Source: a virus
DNA: 51,579 nt
Strand: one strand, 5' to 3'
Virus record (IMG/VR): IMGVR_UViG_3300042516_002999
Location: 1 to 51,579 of that record
This document shows, in pieces, positions 12,933 through 19,647 of the stretch. A program made the translations under genes and the position numbers. Position 1 is the first letter of the stretch. Each line of letters starts with the position of its first letter. The notes beneath the pieces were generated by a model. It did not search any database and had not been told where the DNA came from. It saw nothing but the letters and a program-made list of their open reading frames with translations.

Positions 12933-13493
12933 ATGACCTACCTAGAAGACAACCTGCTTCCGTTGGTTCTTTCTATCAAACCTAAGAAGACTGAATCTTA
13001 CATTCTTCAGGCACTTGGTCTTGATGATCGTGTTTCTCCGCAGTCTATTTTGATTGCTTTCGGTGAGCGAATTGAGCAATTCTGGAATACTGTTATTAGT
13101 GACAGTCTGGTGGCACAAAACCTCATTGAAGAAAGCAATCTGATTGATGTGAATGGTCGCACTCGTCAAATTGATCATCTGTTCCGAATTGATGAGACTT
13201 GGTATCTCGAAAGCAAGTGCAATCTCAACTTTGATAGTGAGAAAGTTCGTGCATCTAACGAGAAGATCAAGGACATTACCAGTGTTCTTGGTGTTGATGT
13301 AAAGTCGGGGTATTTTGTCCCCGTTGTTGCAGAAGTTAGCAAGAAAGAAAAAACCAAGTATAACAACAAGGGTGTGGAAGTTTATGGTGTAAATTGGATG
13401 ATTGAGACCATTCAAGCACCTTTCACTTCCGAAGAATACTTTACCTTCCTCCGTGAAGTTGTTGCTCCTATCCTTGAAGAAATGGGTCTTTGA
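12933..13493 (+). CDS. PD-(D/E)XK nuclease, putative restriction endonuclease
   Basis: 186 residues. RQIDHLFRIDETWYLESKCN at 78-97 supplies the fold's active site: D81, then E93-S-K95 (ExK), with E48 in an upstream helix as the usual extra acidic residue. The following helix (SEKVRASNEKIKDITSVL) fits restriction-enzyme-like members. It would cut double-stranded DNA with Mg2+. It lies 31 bases before a Dam-type methyltransferase, the layout of a type II restriction-modification pair, so it may cut unmethylated host or rival-phage DNA, perhaps at GATC. The exact family is not recognised, and a DNA-repair or host-genome-degradation nuclease is the alternative. Upstream lies a leader-type repeat. 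Confidence 0.7.
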   Translation: MTYLEDNLLPLVLSIKPKKTESYILQALGLDDRVSPQSILIAFGERIEQFWNTVISDSLVAQNLIEESNLIDVNGRTRQIDHLFRIDETWYLESKCNLNFDSEKVRASNEKIKDITSVLGVDVKSGYFVPVVAEVSKKEKTKYNNKGVEVYGVNWMIETIQAPFTSEEYFTFLREVVAPILEEMGL

Positions 13494-13502
13494 TGCTATA
13501 AT
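13474..13502 (+). promoter_or_regulatory. Host-type promoter for the methyltransferase
   Basis: TTGAAG (13474-13479), 17 bases, then TATAAT (13497-13502) preceded by TG, an extended -10. It lies across the last codons of the nuclease gene and 22 bases before the methyltransferase ATG, so the methyltransferase can be made without the nuclease. Confidence 0.7.
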
Positions 13503-13524
13503 TAAAAGAAAGATTGAGTAACCT

Positions 13525-14331
13525 ATGAAACCAATCGTAAAATACCAGGGTGGCAAGAGTAAAGAATTGCCACTCATCAAACAACTAGCACCTTCACAGT
13601 TTTCAAGGGTTGTAGAACCTTTCTGTGGAGGTGCTGCAGTATCATTTGGGCTGGGTTATCCTGCTCTGATGAGTGACATCAACCGCGATGTCATTAACTT
13701 ATACTCTGTGGTTGCAAATGAGGAACTTTATCCTCAACTGCAGGTGAAGGTTGACTGTATCAAAGGACTGGAGCATGATGATCTTGAGAAGGAGTTTTAT
13801 GCTGCACGAGAGGCAATCAATCAACCGTGGGATTGTGTAGATCCACTTCAGAGAGCATTATCATACATTATTGTGCGACAGTTGTGCTTTTCGGGAATGG
13901 AAAGATACAATGCCAAAGGTGAGTTTAATGTGCCCTTTGGTCACTATAAACGATTTTCTTGTAATTTGTCTCCTGATCATCACAATTTCTTGAGTAAGAG
14001 ATGTGTATTCAGATACGGGTCATTTGTGGATCTGTTTGGTGAAATCAATGCAGATGACTTTGTGTTCATTGATCCACCCTATCTTGAGCGACTTGGTTAC
14101 ACTCAGGGCGATGGTGGTTCAAGTCTACATGAAGACCTTTTAGGTTGCCTGAAAGCAACAAAAGCAAAATGGATGATTATTCATTCTGACCATGAGTTTT
14201 ATCGTGAGAGTTACAAAGACTTTAACATTATTGAAAAGGACTTTGCTTATGCCCAACGATTTGGTAAGGATAAGGATCACAGTGGAGCAAAAGTGAAGCA
14301 TCTTTACATTACAAACTACGAGACAAATTAA
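13525..14331 (+). CDS. dam: DNA adenine methyltransferase, D12 class (Dam-like)
   Basis: 268 residues, the usual size for Dam. KYQGGKSK at 6-13 and VVEPFCGGAAV at 29-39 form the S-adenosylmethionine site, DPPY at 183-186 is the catalytic motif IV, and FSGMERYNAKGEFNVPFG at 122-139 is the conserved target-contact region. The enzyme transfers a methyl group to adenine N6; Dam relatives act on GATC, but specificity cannot be read from sequence alone. It has its own promoter and sits behind a putative restriction nuclease. GATC is common in this window, so such methylation would matter for self-protection or for escaping host enzymes. It is intact. Confidence 0.9.
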   Translation: MKPIVKYQGGKSKELPLIKQLAPSQFSRVVEPFCGGAAVSFGLGYPALMSDINRDVINLYSVVANEELYPQLQVKVDCIKGLEHDDLEKEFYAAREAINQPWDCVDPLQRALSYIIVRQLCFSGMERYNAKGEFNVPFGHYKRFSCNLSPDHHNFLSKRCVFRYGSFVDLFGEINADDFVFIDPPYLERLGYTQGDGGSSLHEDLLGCLKATKAKWMIIHSDHEFYRESYKDFNIIEKDFAYAQRFGKDKDHSGAKVKHLYITNYETN

Positions 14332-14366
14332 AATAGCTCACCTCCAAAGTGTCCTAGTAGTGTGAG
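14326..14366 (+). repeat. Dispersed intergenic repeat, copy 6 (leader type)
   Basis: AAATTAAAATAGCTCACC, TCCAAAGTGTCC, TAGTAGTGTGAGG. The ATG is changed to GTG followed by TGA. Just to the right GTGAGG (14362-14367) and CCTCAC (14374-14379) form a hairpin. The following gene starts at 14400. Confidence 0.9.
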
Positions 14367-14399
14367 GGTCGCACCTCACAGAAGTTTCTAACCTAAACC

Positions 14400-14669
14400 A
14401 TGACTTTTTACTGGAAGTTCGTTGATACTCTCGTCCGCAACATTGCTACTATCGCTGCTGTTGTTGTCGGTGTATCTCAATTCTTCATTCGTTCCTTCAA
14501 TGAGAACAATGGAAGTGAGAAAGTTCGCTCTGCAACTCTTCAGTTTCTGAAGTTTGTTGACATGCTGATTGAGTTCAGTAAAGCACAACTTTCTCCTGCT
14601 GTTGTAGTGGATCAACCTCAAGTTGTACCTGCTACTGTTACCAAAACTCGCAAGCGTCGTTCCGCTTGA
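14400..14669 (+). CDS. Membrane-anchored hypothetical protein
   Basis: 89 residues. Residues 10-30 (TLVRNIATIAAVVVGVSQFF) form a membrane helix. A helical domain follows, then a Pro/Val linker (AVVVDQPQVVPATVTK), and the protein ends in a basic cluster TRKRRSA. It is the only gene of its cassette and is followed by a terminator-like hairpin. Confidence 0.6.
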   Translation: MTFYWKFVDTLVRNIATIAAVVVGVSQFFIRSFNENNGSEKVRSATLQFLKFVDMLIEFSKAQLSPAVVVDQPQVVPATVTKTRKRRSA

Positions 14670-14680
14670 TAAACTGCCAC

Positions 14681-14722
14681 AGGAGCACTTGCTTTTATGC
14701 TTGTGCTCCTTTATTGTACTTT
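14681..14722 (+). terminator. Terminator-like hairpin
   Basis: AGGAGCAC (14681-14688) pairs with GTGCTCCT (14703-14710), followed by TTTATTGTACTTTT. It lies 11 bases after the stop of the gene at 14400. Confidence 0.6.
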
Positions 14723-14738
14723 TGTTCGTGAAACTCCA

Positions 14739-14942
14739 ATGATTTTTGTTACTTCCACCAATCACGGTTGTGTCTACACTCTGTCACAAGAAGATGGCGA
14801 TGAGTTGTACTATGCCCCCATCTATTCTGATGGTAGTGTAAATCTAGAGGAGTTTGCACCTGTAGATTTAGATGCTGCAGATTTGGATGAAATGGAATTG
14901 TTTGACATTCGCAATCGCCTCATCAAACTGGCAGAAGTTTGA
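14739..14942 (+). CDS. Small acidic hypothetical protein
   Basis: 67 residues from ATG 14739, chosen because the longer in-frame start would overlap the terminator hairpin. The first half is beta-like (MIFVTSTNHGCVYTLSQEDG and ELYYAPIYSDGSVN), the second acidic and helical (VDLDAADLDEMELFDIRN). Repeat copy 7 follows directly. Confidence 0.6.
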   Translation: MIFVTSTNHGCVYTLSQEDGDELYYAPIYSDGSVNLEEFAPVDLDAADLDEMELFDIRNRLIKLAEV

Positions 14943-14944
14943 TC

Positions 14945-14985
14945 TAATAAAATAGCTCACCTCCAAACTGTCCTAGTAGTATGAG
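14945..14985 (+). repeat. Dispersed intergenic repeat, copy 7 (start-codon type)
   Basis: TAATAAAATAGCTCACC, TCCAAACTGTCC, TAGTAGTATGAG. The ATG of the ligase-like gene (14981) is part of the repeat. Confidence 0.92.
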
Positions 14986-15901
14986 TAAGAAACCAATGCA
15001 AAACAAACACATTGAACACCCCGAAGATTGTATCTTGAATGGTGATCTTTCTGTTCTTGATTGGTTCTCTGAAGTTGATAGTTTTATCAGCGTAAAGATG
15101 GATGGTGCTCCTGCTGTTGTGTGGGGCACTAATCCTGAGAATGGTAAGTTTTTTGTTTGCACCAAAGCAGCATTTAACAAGCAAAAGATTCGCCTTTGCT
15201 ATAATGAGGATGATGTATTTGAGCATTTTGGTGGTCAACCTCGCGTAGCACAAATCCTTATCTATTGCCTGGAGTTTCTGCCTCGCACTAAGAAAGTGTA
15301 TCAGGGTGATTGGATTGGTTTTGGTAAAGGGTTGGATACATTTACGCCCAATACGATTACCTACAAGTTCCCTGAGATTGTGCGGCAGGAGATTATCATT
15401 TGCCCTCATACTTACTACACTGGTGACAAACTGCCTGAGATGGTAGCACATCCTATCACTAGCAAGTTTGTGAGCACTAAGACTGTTCTGTTTGTGCAAC
15501 CTGAGGTGTCTCTGAACCCTTATCGTGAAGATTTGGAAGATGTGTGTAAGTTTGCCAAGCAAATGAGCACCCTATGTGAGTTTGTGTCTGATCGCAAGGC
15601 ATCACAAATCAAAAAAGAGTTAAATGCCTGCATCAGGGAGCAAAGGGTCATTGATGAAGATGAAATTGCAGAAAAATGTGATTGTGATAAGAACTTGATC
15701 CGTTTGTGGAAGTTGGTGAAGTCTATCAAGGATGATTTGTTCCTGTTCATTCACGAACTTGACGACATTGAATGTTCTATCAATGGTATTGATTCCTTCC
15801 ACGAAGGTTATGTCATCCACAACAAGTTTGGATCGTTCAAGGTAGTGGATCGTGAGACATTCTCTCATGCCAACTTCACGATGGCAAAGAGTTGGGGATG
15901 A
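14981..15901 (+). CDS. Putative ATP-dependent DNA/RNA ligase-like nucleotidyltransferase
   Basis: 306 residues. K39 in VKMDGAP (38-44) fits motif I (KxDG), where the nucleotide is bound covalently. GDWIGF (109-114) is placed like motif III, EGYVI (275-279) like motif IV and FKVV (286-289, K287) like motif V. Order and spacing match the covalent nucleotidyltransferase fold of ligases and capping enzymes, although the 160 residues between motifs III and IV are long and contain a helical insert (about 180-265). No OB-fold or motif VI follows, as in minimal ligases. It would seal nicks or adenylate a nucleic-acid end; substrate unknown. The start codon lies in repeat copy 7. An inactive or RNA-modifying relative is possible. 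Confidence 0.6.
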   Translation: MSKKPMQNKHIEHPEDCILNGDLSVLDWFSEVDSFISVKMDGAPAVVWGTNPENGKFFVCTKAAFNKQKIRLCYNEDDVFEHFGGQPRVAQILIYCLEFLPRTKKVYQGDWIGFGKGLDTFTPNTITYKFPEIVRQEIIICPHTYYTGDKLPEMVAHPITSKFVSTKTVLFVQPEVSLNPYREDLEDVCKFAKQMSTLCEFVSDRKASQIKKELNACIREQRVIDEDEIAEKCDCDKNLIRLWKLVKSIKDDLFLFIHELDDIECSINGIDSFHEGYVIHNKFGSFKVVDRETFSHANFTMAKSWG

Positions 15902-15940
15902 TTAAAATAGCTCACCTCCAAAGTGTCCTAGTAGTATGAG
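15901..15940 (+). repeat. Dispersed intergenic repeat, copy 8 (start-codon type)
   Basis: ATTAAAATAGCTCACC, TCCAAAGTGTCC, TAGTAGTATGAGCAC. It begins directly at the stop of the ligase-like gene and contains the next ATG (15936). Confidence 0.93.
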
Positions 15941-16367
15941 CACAACTACAATGCAAGCACAAGCAAAACAAACTATTGCAGAGAATGTACTCAAGTACAC
16001 TCACATGCTGATTGAAGCACTGAAAGACAACTATCGTCAGTATGCTATTCGTGGTCATCAGCGTTCTGTTGAACTTGGTGAAAGTGTAGAGCATCATCTT
16101 CTCAAGATTGATGAACTCAAGTCTGGTAAAACGGACATTGATTATACCATTGAGACTGGTAAAAAGTATCACAAAGTTGTGATGATTGATGGTGGTGGTA
16201 GCAGGTCAGTACACTGCTTCATCGACAAGAATACTGGTGAGATGTATAAGAGTTCCAGTTGGAAATCTCCTGCCAAAGGAGTTCGCTACGATTTGCGATT
16301 GATTAAAGATCGTGAATATGTTTTGGAGAATTGCGATTGGGCATCCGGATATATGTACGCAAAATGA
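15936..16367 (+). CDS. Conserved phage protein
   Basis: 143 residues. The leader MSTTT precedes a second Met (MQAQAKQ). After a helical part, residues 75-143 contain YHKVVMIDGGGSRSVHCFID, TGEMYKSSSWKSPAKGVRY and CDWASGYMYAK, a combination known from many T4-like and T7-like cyanophages. It looks like a small beta-rich domain with conserved Trp and His. Function is unknown. It is the first of three overlapping genes of this cassette. Confidence 0.7.
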   Translation: MSTTTMQAQAKQTIAENVLKYTHMLIEALKDNYRQYAIRGHQRSVELGESVEHHLLKIDELKSGKTDIDYTIETGKKYHKVVMIDGGGSRSVHCFIDKNTGEMYKSSSWKSPAKGVRYDLRLIKDREYVLENCDWASGYMYAK

Positions 16368-16624
16368 GTAACACAATGTACGACACTGAAATGACTTACG
16401 ATGAACAAATCAAAGAAATGACTGTCACAAAGTCGCTCAAACTTCTGCGTGATGGGTTCAAGAATGAACTTGCCACTGCTCTATTCACAGATGAGCGCAC
16501 AACTGAACTTTTTGCTCAACTGATTAGTGAGTTTGTAGAGACAAACATTCCCGTGGTTGATGATGAGAACCAGATGGAACTTTCGATGATGCTGTTGGAA
16601 ACTCTTGACATTGTAGCACGATGA
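16364..16624 (+). CDS. Conserved cyanophage helical protein
   Basis: 86 residues from ATG 16364, which overlaps the previous stop. MSNTMYDTEMTYDEQ opens it, then amphipathic helices (LKLLRDGFKNELATALF, ELFAQLISEFVETNI). Relatives occur in several cyanomyoviruses at a similar place. It is acidic and probably all-alpha. Function is unknown. Confidence 0.65.
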   Translation: MSNTMYDTEMTYDEQIKEMTVTKSLKLLRDGFKNELATALFTDERTTELFAQLISEFVETNIPVVDDENQMELSMMLLETLDIVAR

Positions 16625-16875
16625 CTAGCTCAAATCTCTCCAAGATCAAACCCAAACTGAGAACAACTGGGCGTGTGTCTGGTAACTTTGGCAAATCAAA
16701 AGTTGTCGCAGGTTCTTCACTCAATGAGATTGGTGGTGATGGTAACATAGGTGCCACACAAGATGAGTACCTCAATCGTCTTTATTATGCTTTTGATAAT
16801 ACTGACGACAACAAACTAAAACAGTTTATTTACAACGAAATCCGCAACATTCACGTCCAAAGAGGAACGTGGTAA
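16621..16875 (+). CDS. Small hypothetical protein
   Basis: 84 residues. The first 45 are basic and Ser/Gly-rich and look disordered (SKIKPKLRTTGRVSGNFGKS). The second half is a helical acidic domain (EYLNRLYYAFDNTDDNKLKQ). It is coupled to the upstream gene by ATGA. The nucleic-acid-binding tail is only a suggestion from charge. Confidence 0.6.
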   Translation: MTSSNLSKIKPKLRTTGRVSGNFGKSKVVAGSSLNEIGGDGNIGATQDEYLNRLYYAFDNTDDNKLKQFIYNEIRNIHVQRGTW

Positions 16876-16879
16876 CGGG

Positions 16880-16920
16880 CAATTAAAATAGCTCACCTCC
16901 AAAGTGTCCTAGTAGTATGA
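16880..16920 (+). repeat. Dispersed intergenic repeat, copy 9 (start-codon type)
   Basis: CAATTAAAATAGCTCACC, TCCAAAGTGTCC, TAGTAGTATGACC. Contains the ATG at 16917. Confidence 0.93.
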
Positions 16921-17165
16921 CCAACACTACCGACCGCAAGTTTCACAACATCTCCCTCGAAGATCGTGAAATGTTTGCCTACAACGCCGCTTATGAGCGT
17001 AAGCAACAACAACTCGCTAAAGTTACTCCTGAGCAGCGTATCAAATACTGCTTTGAGTTTCTGAAAGGTTACGTTGCTGAAGGTGATTCTGAAATGGCAA
17101 AGCGTTGCTATGATGGTATCGCTAAGTACAGCGAAGTTCTTGACACCTCTGAGGCACACTACTGA
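16917..17165 (+). CDS. Small hypothetical protein
   Basis: 82 residues starting MTNTTDRKFHNISLEDREMF. It is predicted helical (EQRIKYCFEFLKGYVAEGDS) with a mixed charge. It starts in repeat copy 9 and opens a six-gene cassette. No family is recognised. Confidence 0.6.
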   Translation: MTNTTDRKFHNISLEDREMFAYNAAYERKQQQLAKVTPEQRIKYCFEFLKGYVAEGDSEMAKRCYDGIAKYSEVLDTSEAHY

Positions 17166-17332
17166 TGAAAAACTATCGCCTTCTGATTGAGTATTGGGTT
17201 CCTGATGAAGATGAGAACCTGTATGAAGAAAAGATCATCCAATCTCGTTCATCTTGTGGTAAAATCGCTGATGATTATCTAGCACAAGATCGCACAAATC
17301 TTATCCGTTCTGTTGAAGTTACCCCTGTTTGA
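17165..17332 (+). CDS. Small hypothetical protein
   Basis: 55 residues beginning MKNYRLLIEYWVPDEDENLY, then KIIQSRSSCGKIADDYL and a C-terminal strand (LIRSVEVTPV). This beta-alpha-beta pattern is common among small cyanophage proteins. It starts on the previous stop. Confidence 0.55.
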   Translation: MKNYRLLIEYWVPDEDENLYEEKIIQSRSSCGKIADDYLAQDRTNLIRSVEVTPV

Positions 17333-17334
17333 TT

Positions 17335-17508
17335 ATGACTGAAGAACAAATCCTACAACTTGCCGAAAAGTTCAAATTCTGTCTTCGTGATGAAGATGAT
17401 ATTAGAAACTGGAAAGTAACTCCTTCTCTTATTCTTGAGTTTGCCCAAGCAATGTATGATGAAGGTTATGAGCAGTGTTGTTTTGATATGGGAGATGAAA
17501 ATGTATGA
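17335..17508 (+). CDS. Small acidic helical protein
   Basis: 57 residues starting MTEEQILQLAEKFKFCLRDE, acidic and helical, with a Cys pair near the end (EQCCFDMGDENV). It lies two bases after the previous gene and overlaps the next by four. Function is unknown. Confidence 0.55.
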   Translation: MTEEQILQLAEKFKFCLRDEDDIRNWKVTPSLILEFAQAMYDEGYEQCCFDMGDENV

Positions 17509-17699
17509 CTGACGGTTACACTTTCAATCGAGTTGAGTTCACTGCTAATGAGGAAACTTGCATCCTTAAGTTTCTCAATCAAGCACGAGAATGTGGATAC
17601 CCAAGTGCAAACGAGGAATGGTATCCTGTGATTGATTCTATCTTTCAAAAGTTTTTCAATTCTAACATCAAAGAAGCACAACCGTTTCAAACACTATGA
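17505..17699 (+). CDS. Small hypothetical protein
   Basis: 64 residues (MTDGYTFNRVEFTANEETCI). It is mixed alpha/beta with aromatic residues (EEWYPVIDSIFQKFFNSN). It is coupled to both neighbours by ATGA overlaps. No family is recognised. Confidence 0.55.
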   Translation: MTDGYTFNRVEFTANEETCILKFLNQARECGYPSANEEWYPVIDSIFQKFFNSNIKEAQPFQTL

Positions 17700-17839
17700 A
17701 GTACATTGTTGATCTATACGTTGGTGGTAAAGTCTTCAAGGAAGAAGTACAAGCAACCAACCCACAAGATGCCCGTGAAACTGCATTGGCACGAAATCCT
17801 AAGGCAAAAGTTGTTGGTGTCAACGTAAGTTTCAAGTGA
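17696..17839 (+). CDS. Small basic hypothetical protein
   Basis: 47 residues: MKYIVDLYVGGKVFKEEVQA, then a helix (PQDARETALARNPKA) and a last strand (VVGVNVSF). The beta-alpha-beta layout with a DARETAL helix is seen in small phage proteins of unknown role. Repeat copy 10 begins at its stop codon. Confidence 0.6.
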   Translation: MKYIVDLYVGGKVFKEEVQATNPQDARETALARNPKAKVVGVNVSFK

Positions 17840-17880
17840 TTAAAATAGCTCACCTCCAAAGTGTCCTAGTAGTATGAGCA
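17839..17880 (+). repeat. Dispersed intergenic repeat, copy 10 (start-codon type)
   Basis: ATTAAAATAGCTCACC, TCCAAAGTGTCC, TAGTAGTATGAGCAC. Contains ATG 17874. Confidence 0.93.
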
Positions 17881-18140
17881 CTTCACAAACCATGATCGAG
17901 TTTCCTACTCTCCAGTCTAAAGATGGTACAATGATTGTTGGTTTCTATCCCATTGAGGATTGTTCCAACTATACTCTCAAGGTTCTTTCTTGGAAGGGTA
18001 TTGATACCATCTCTCAAAAGTGTCTGACCAAAAAAGATGCACAACGCGAGATTGATGAGCGTCTTGCAATGGATTATGTGATCACTGGTGATAACATTAA
18101 CCTGGTGCAAGAATACAACTTTATGGCAGGTGCAGTTTGA
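17874..18140 (+). CDS. Small hypothetical protein
   Basis: 88 residues. The leader MSTSQT is followed by a second Met (MIEFPTLQSKDGTMIVGFYP). The protein continues with strands (NYTLKVLSWKGIDTI) and a helix (DAQREIDERLAMDYVI). It may be a small alpha/beta regulator. It overlaps the next gene by one base. Confidence 0.6.
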   Translation: MSTSQTMIEFPTLQSKDGTMIVGFYPIEDCSNYTLKVLSWKGIDTISQKCLTKKDAQREIDERLAMDYVITGDNINLVQEYNFMAGAV

Positions 18141-18274
18141 TGCGAATTGCTTTTTTGATTGCTACTCTAGCACTCGGTCTTCGCTTTGGTTTGATTGCAC
18201 ACGCAACGACCAATGAGTATCAAGAACAACAGGCAGATCAGTTCTGCCAAGTAAACCTTAACTACTGCAAATGA
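18140..18274 (+). CDS. Small exported or membrane-anchored protein
   Basis: 44 residues. MRIAFLIATLALGLRFGLIAH looks like a signal peptide or membrane anchor; HATTNEYQE follows and the tail has two Cys (FCQVNLNYCK) that could form a disulfide outside the cytoplasm. It is coupled to both neighbours. Confidence 0.5.
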   Translation: MRIAFLIATLALGLRFGLIAHATTNEYQEQQADQFCQVNLNYCK

Positions 18275-18471
18275 TGCTTTTCCAAGTTACTGCAATCGAG
18301 TTTGATTTTGATGAAGATGATGACTTTCCCGAGCATGAGTTTAGTAACATTACCGATGAAACTATCGGTATGATTTGGGAAGCAGATGATGAAGATGATC
18401 TAGTTGAAGAGATCACATGTGCAACAGGTTGGTGTATCAAATCCATTGATTATCGTCACGTTCTGAAATGA
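18271..18471 (+). CDS. Small acidic protein, paralogue of the one at 19642
   Basis: 66 residues from ATG 18271 (65 from 18274). VTAIEFDFDEDDDF and DLVEEITCATGWCIKSIDY align with ITEIEFDFDYEDL and DLVDCISDNTGWCVKSLKY of the protein at 19642, so the two are paralogues. The fold is probably beta-alpha-beta with a conserved GWC. It is highly acidic. Function is unknown. Confidence 0.65.
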   Translation: MMLFQVTAIEFDFDEDDDFPEHEFSNITDETIGMIWEADDEDDLVEEITCATGWCIKSIDYRHVLK

Positions 18472-18647
18472 TTGTTTACGGTGTTTATGCCCGTCTTGAT
18501 GAATACGAACCCGATGAACTTTATGGTTTGTATGCTAACGAAGAAGACGCAAATCGTCGCGCAGAGGAAATGAAACAAGAATACAATGAGGATTACAAAG
18601 ATTCTCAGTATTGCGACGTTCAAGTTCACCAACTCAAAGTTCAGTAA
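18468..18647 (+). CDS. Small acidic hypothetical protein
   Basis: 59 residues starting MIVYGVYARLDEYEPDELYG, then a charged helix (EEDANRRAEEMKQEYNEDY) and a last strand (VQVHQLKVQ). The beta-alpha-beta layout recalls small ferredoxin-like phage proteins. It starts on the preceding stop. About 55 non-coding bases follow before repeat copy 11. Confidence 0.6.
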   Translation: MIVYGVYARLDEYEPDELYGLYANEEDANRRAEEMKQEYNEDYKDSQYCDVQVHQLKVQ

Positions 18648-18703
18648 AACTAATGATTTCCCTTCCTAACTTCGCTCAAAAAAGTGTAACACAATAAACA
18701 CCC

Positions 18704-18748
18704 AATTAAAGTTACTCACCTCCAAAGTGTCCTAGTAGTATGAGCACT
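18704..18748 (+). repeat. Dispersed intergenic repeat, copy 11 (start-codon type)
   Basis: CAATTAAAGTTACTCACC, TCCAAAGTGTCC, TAGTAGTATGAGCAC. TAAAGT variant. Contains ATG 18740. Confidence 0.92.
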
Positions 18749-19102
18749 TCCACTGAAACCACTAAAATGTCTGTTCACTACGCAAATCTGTTCGCTCAGA
18801 ATATCAATCTCACTGCTGAGTCTATCGCTGATTTCGCCCGTACTTTCAAGAGCAATATGTTTGATAAGTACACACGATATGACGGTAAAGTGTATATCAA
18901 GCACAGTGTAGATTCTAAAACAAAGGGAGATGTATTCTCTGTAGAAGCAATGTTCTATGAGTACAAAGGTTGCTGGTGTGGTAATCAGAAAACCTTTGCA
19001 CAGTTTGATAACTTTGCTGATGCGATTGACTGTGCTCGGATTGTAGAACTGCCTGAGGGTAGCATCAGCGAGGATGAAGCACTTTCACTGATGCGTAACT
19101 GA
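18740..19102 (+). CDS. Hypothetical protein
   Basis: 120 residues. The leader MSTSTETTK precedes a second Met (MSVHYANLFAQNINLTAESI). The body holds KYTRYDGKVYIKHSVDSKTK and MFYEYKGCWCGNQKTFAQF, a mixed domain with a CWC motif, and an acidic helical end. It is the only gene between two repeats, a single-gene cassette. No family is recognised. Confidence 0.62.
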   Translation: MSTSTETTKMSVHYANLFAQNINLTAESIADFARTFKSNMFDKYTRYDGKVYIKHSVDSKTKGDVFSVEAMFYEYKGCWCGNQKTFAQFDNFADAIDCARIVELPEGSISEDEALSLMRN

Positions 19103-19112
19103 AACTGACTTT

Positions 19113-19155
19113 GAATTAAAATAGCTCACCTCCAAAGTGTCCTAGTAGTATGACC
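19113..19155 (+). repeat. Dispersed intergenic repeat, copy 12 (start-codon type)
   Basis: GAATTAAAATAGCTCACC, TCCAAAGTGTCC, TAGTAGTATGACC. Contains ATG 19150. Confidence 0.93.
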
Positions 19156-19332
19156 AACACCTCTTTCGACTTCCAAACCGACATCACTCCTGCACTTCTG
19201 GAGTTTATGTGCAACAATCACACAGATCTGAATGATTGTGTAGATTTTGTTTGCTGCCTTTTTGACCTTGATGCAACTGATGAACTAATTGATCAGATTG
19301 CAGACGAGTTTGATGCTTTCTTCGGTAACTGA
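19150..19332 (+). CDS. Small acidic helical protein
   Basis: 60 residues, strongly acidic: MTNTSFDFQTDITPALLEFM, then helices with three Cys (DCVDFVCCLFDLD) and DELIDQIADEFDAFFGN. It is probably all-helical. Nothing similar is recognised. It opens a three-gene cassette. Confidence 0.55.
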   Translation: MTNTSFDFQTDITPALLEFMCNNHTDLNDCVDFVCCLFDLDATDELIDQIADEFDAFFGN

Positions 19333-19339
19333 TAAAATT

Positions 19340-19426
19340 ATGCTAACGGGTATTCTTGTCCTTGTTGCTTATACTTTCGGAGCAGCAAATGTCCTTTTGA
19401 TTCAATACCTCAATAACAAAGAATGA
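19340..19426 (+). CDS. Very small membrane peptide
   Basis: 28 residues, MLTGILVLVAYTFGAANVLL and a short tail. It is a single membrane helix. The call rests mainly on its tight fit: seven bases after the previous stop, and the next gene's ATG inside its stop. Confidence 0.4.
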   Translation: MLTGILVLVAYTFGAANVLLIQYLNNKE

Positions 19427-19611
19427 CTGCATTTGTAACACCCAAAAGCAAGAAAGCACACAATCGTTTCTGTAACTTAATGAACCGCAATCAGGAGTGT
19501 ATTGTGGAACAACATTGTGGAGACAAAATGTTTCTAACCTCTGCCAACGGTAAGAATCACTTTTGGGTCAATCTTACTGCAGATGTTGACTGGAACATTG
19601 AGTTGAATTAA
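19423..19611 (+). CDS. Small basic protein, near-duplicate of the gene at 20691
   Basis: 62 residues: MTAFVTPKSKKAHNRFCNLM, then NQECIVEQHCGDKMFLTSAN and HFWVNLTADVDW. The first 69 nucleotides are identical to those of the gene at 20691, and the proteins match along nearly the whole length. The basic start, the Cys residues and the strand pattern suggest a small nucleic-acid- or protein-binding domain. The stop is provided by the left edge of repeat copy 13. Confidence 0.65.
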   Translation: MTAFVTPKSKKAHNRFCNLMNRNQECIVEQHCGDKMFLTSANGKNHFWVNLTADVDWNIELN

Positions 19612-19647
19612 AATAGCTCACCTCCAAAGTGTCCTAGTAGTATGAGC
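19604..19647 (+). repeat. Dispersed intergenic repeat, copy 13 (start-codon type, with a promoter-like pair)
   Basis: GAATTAAAATAGCTCACC, TCCAAAGTGTCC, TAGTAGTATGAGCAC. TTGACT (19586-19591) lies exactly 17 bases before TAAAAT (19609-19614). Contains ATG 19642. Confidence 0.93.

Noticed and set aside
12942-13580. 212-codon open frame on the minus strand
   Set aside because: It overlaps the PD-(D/E)XK nuclease, which has a clear active site on the + strand.
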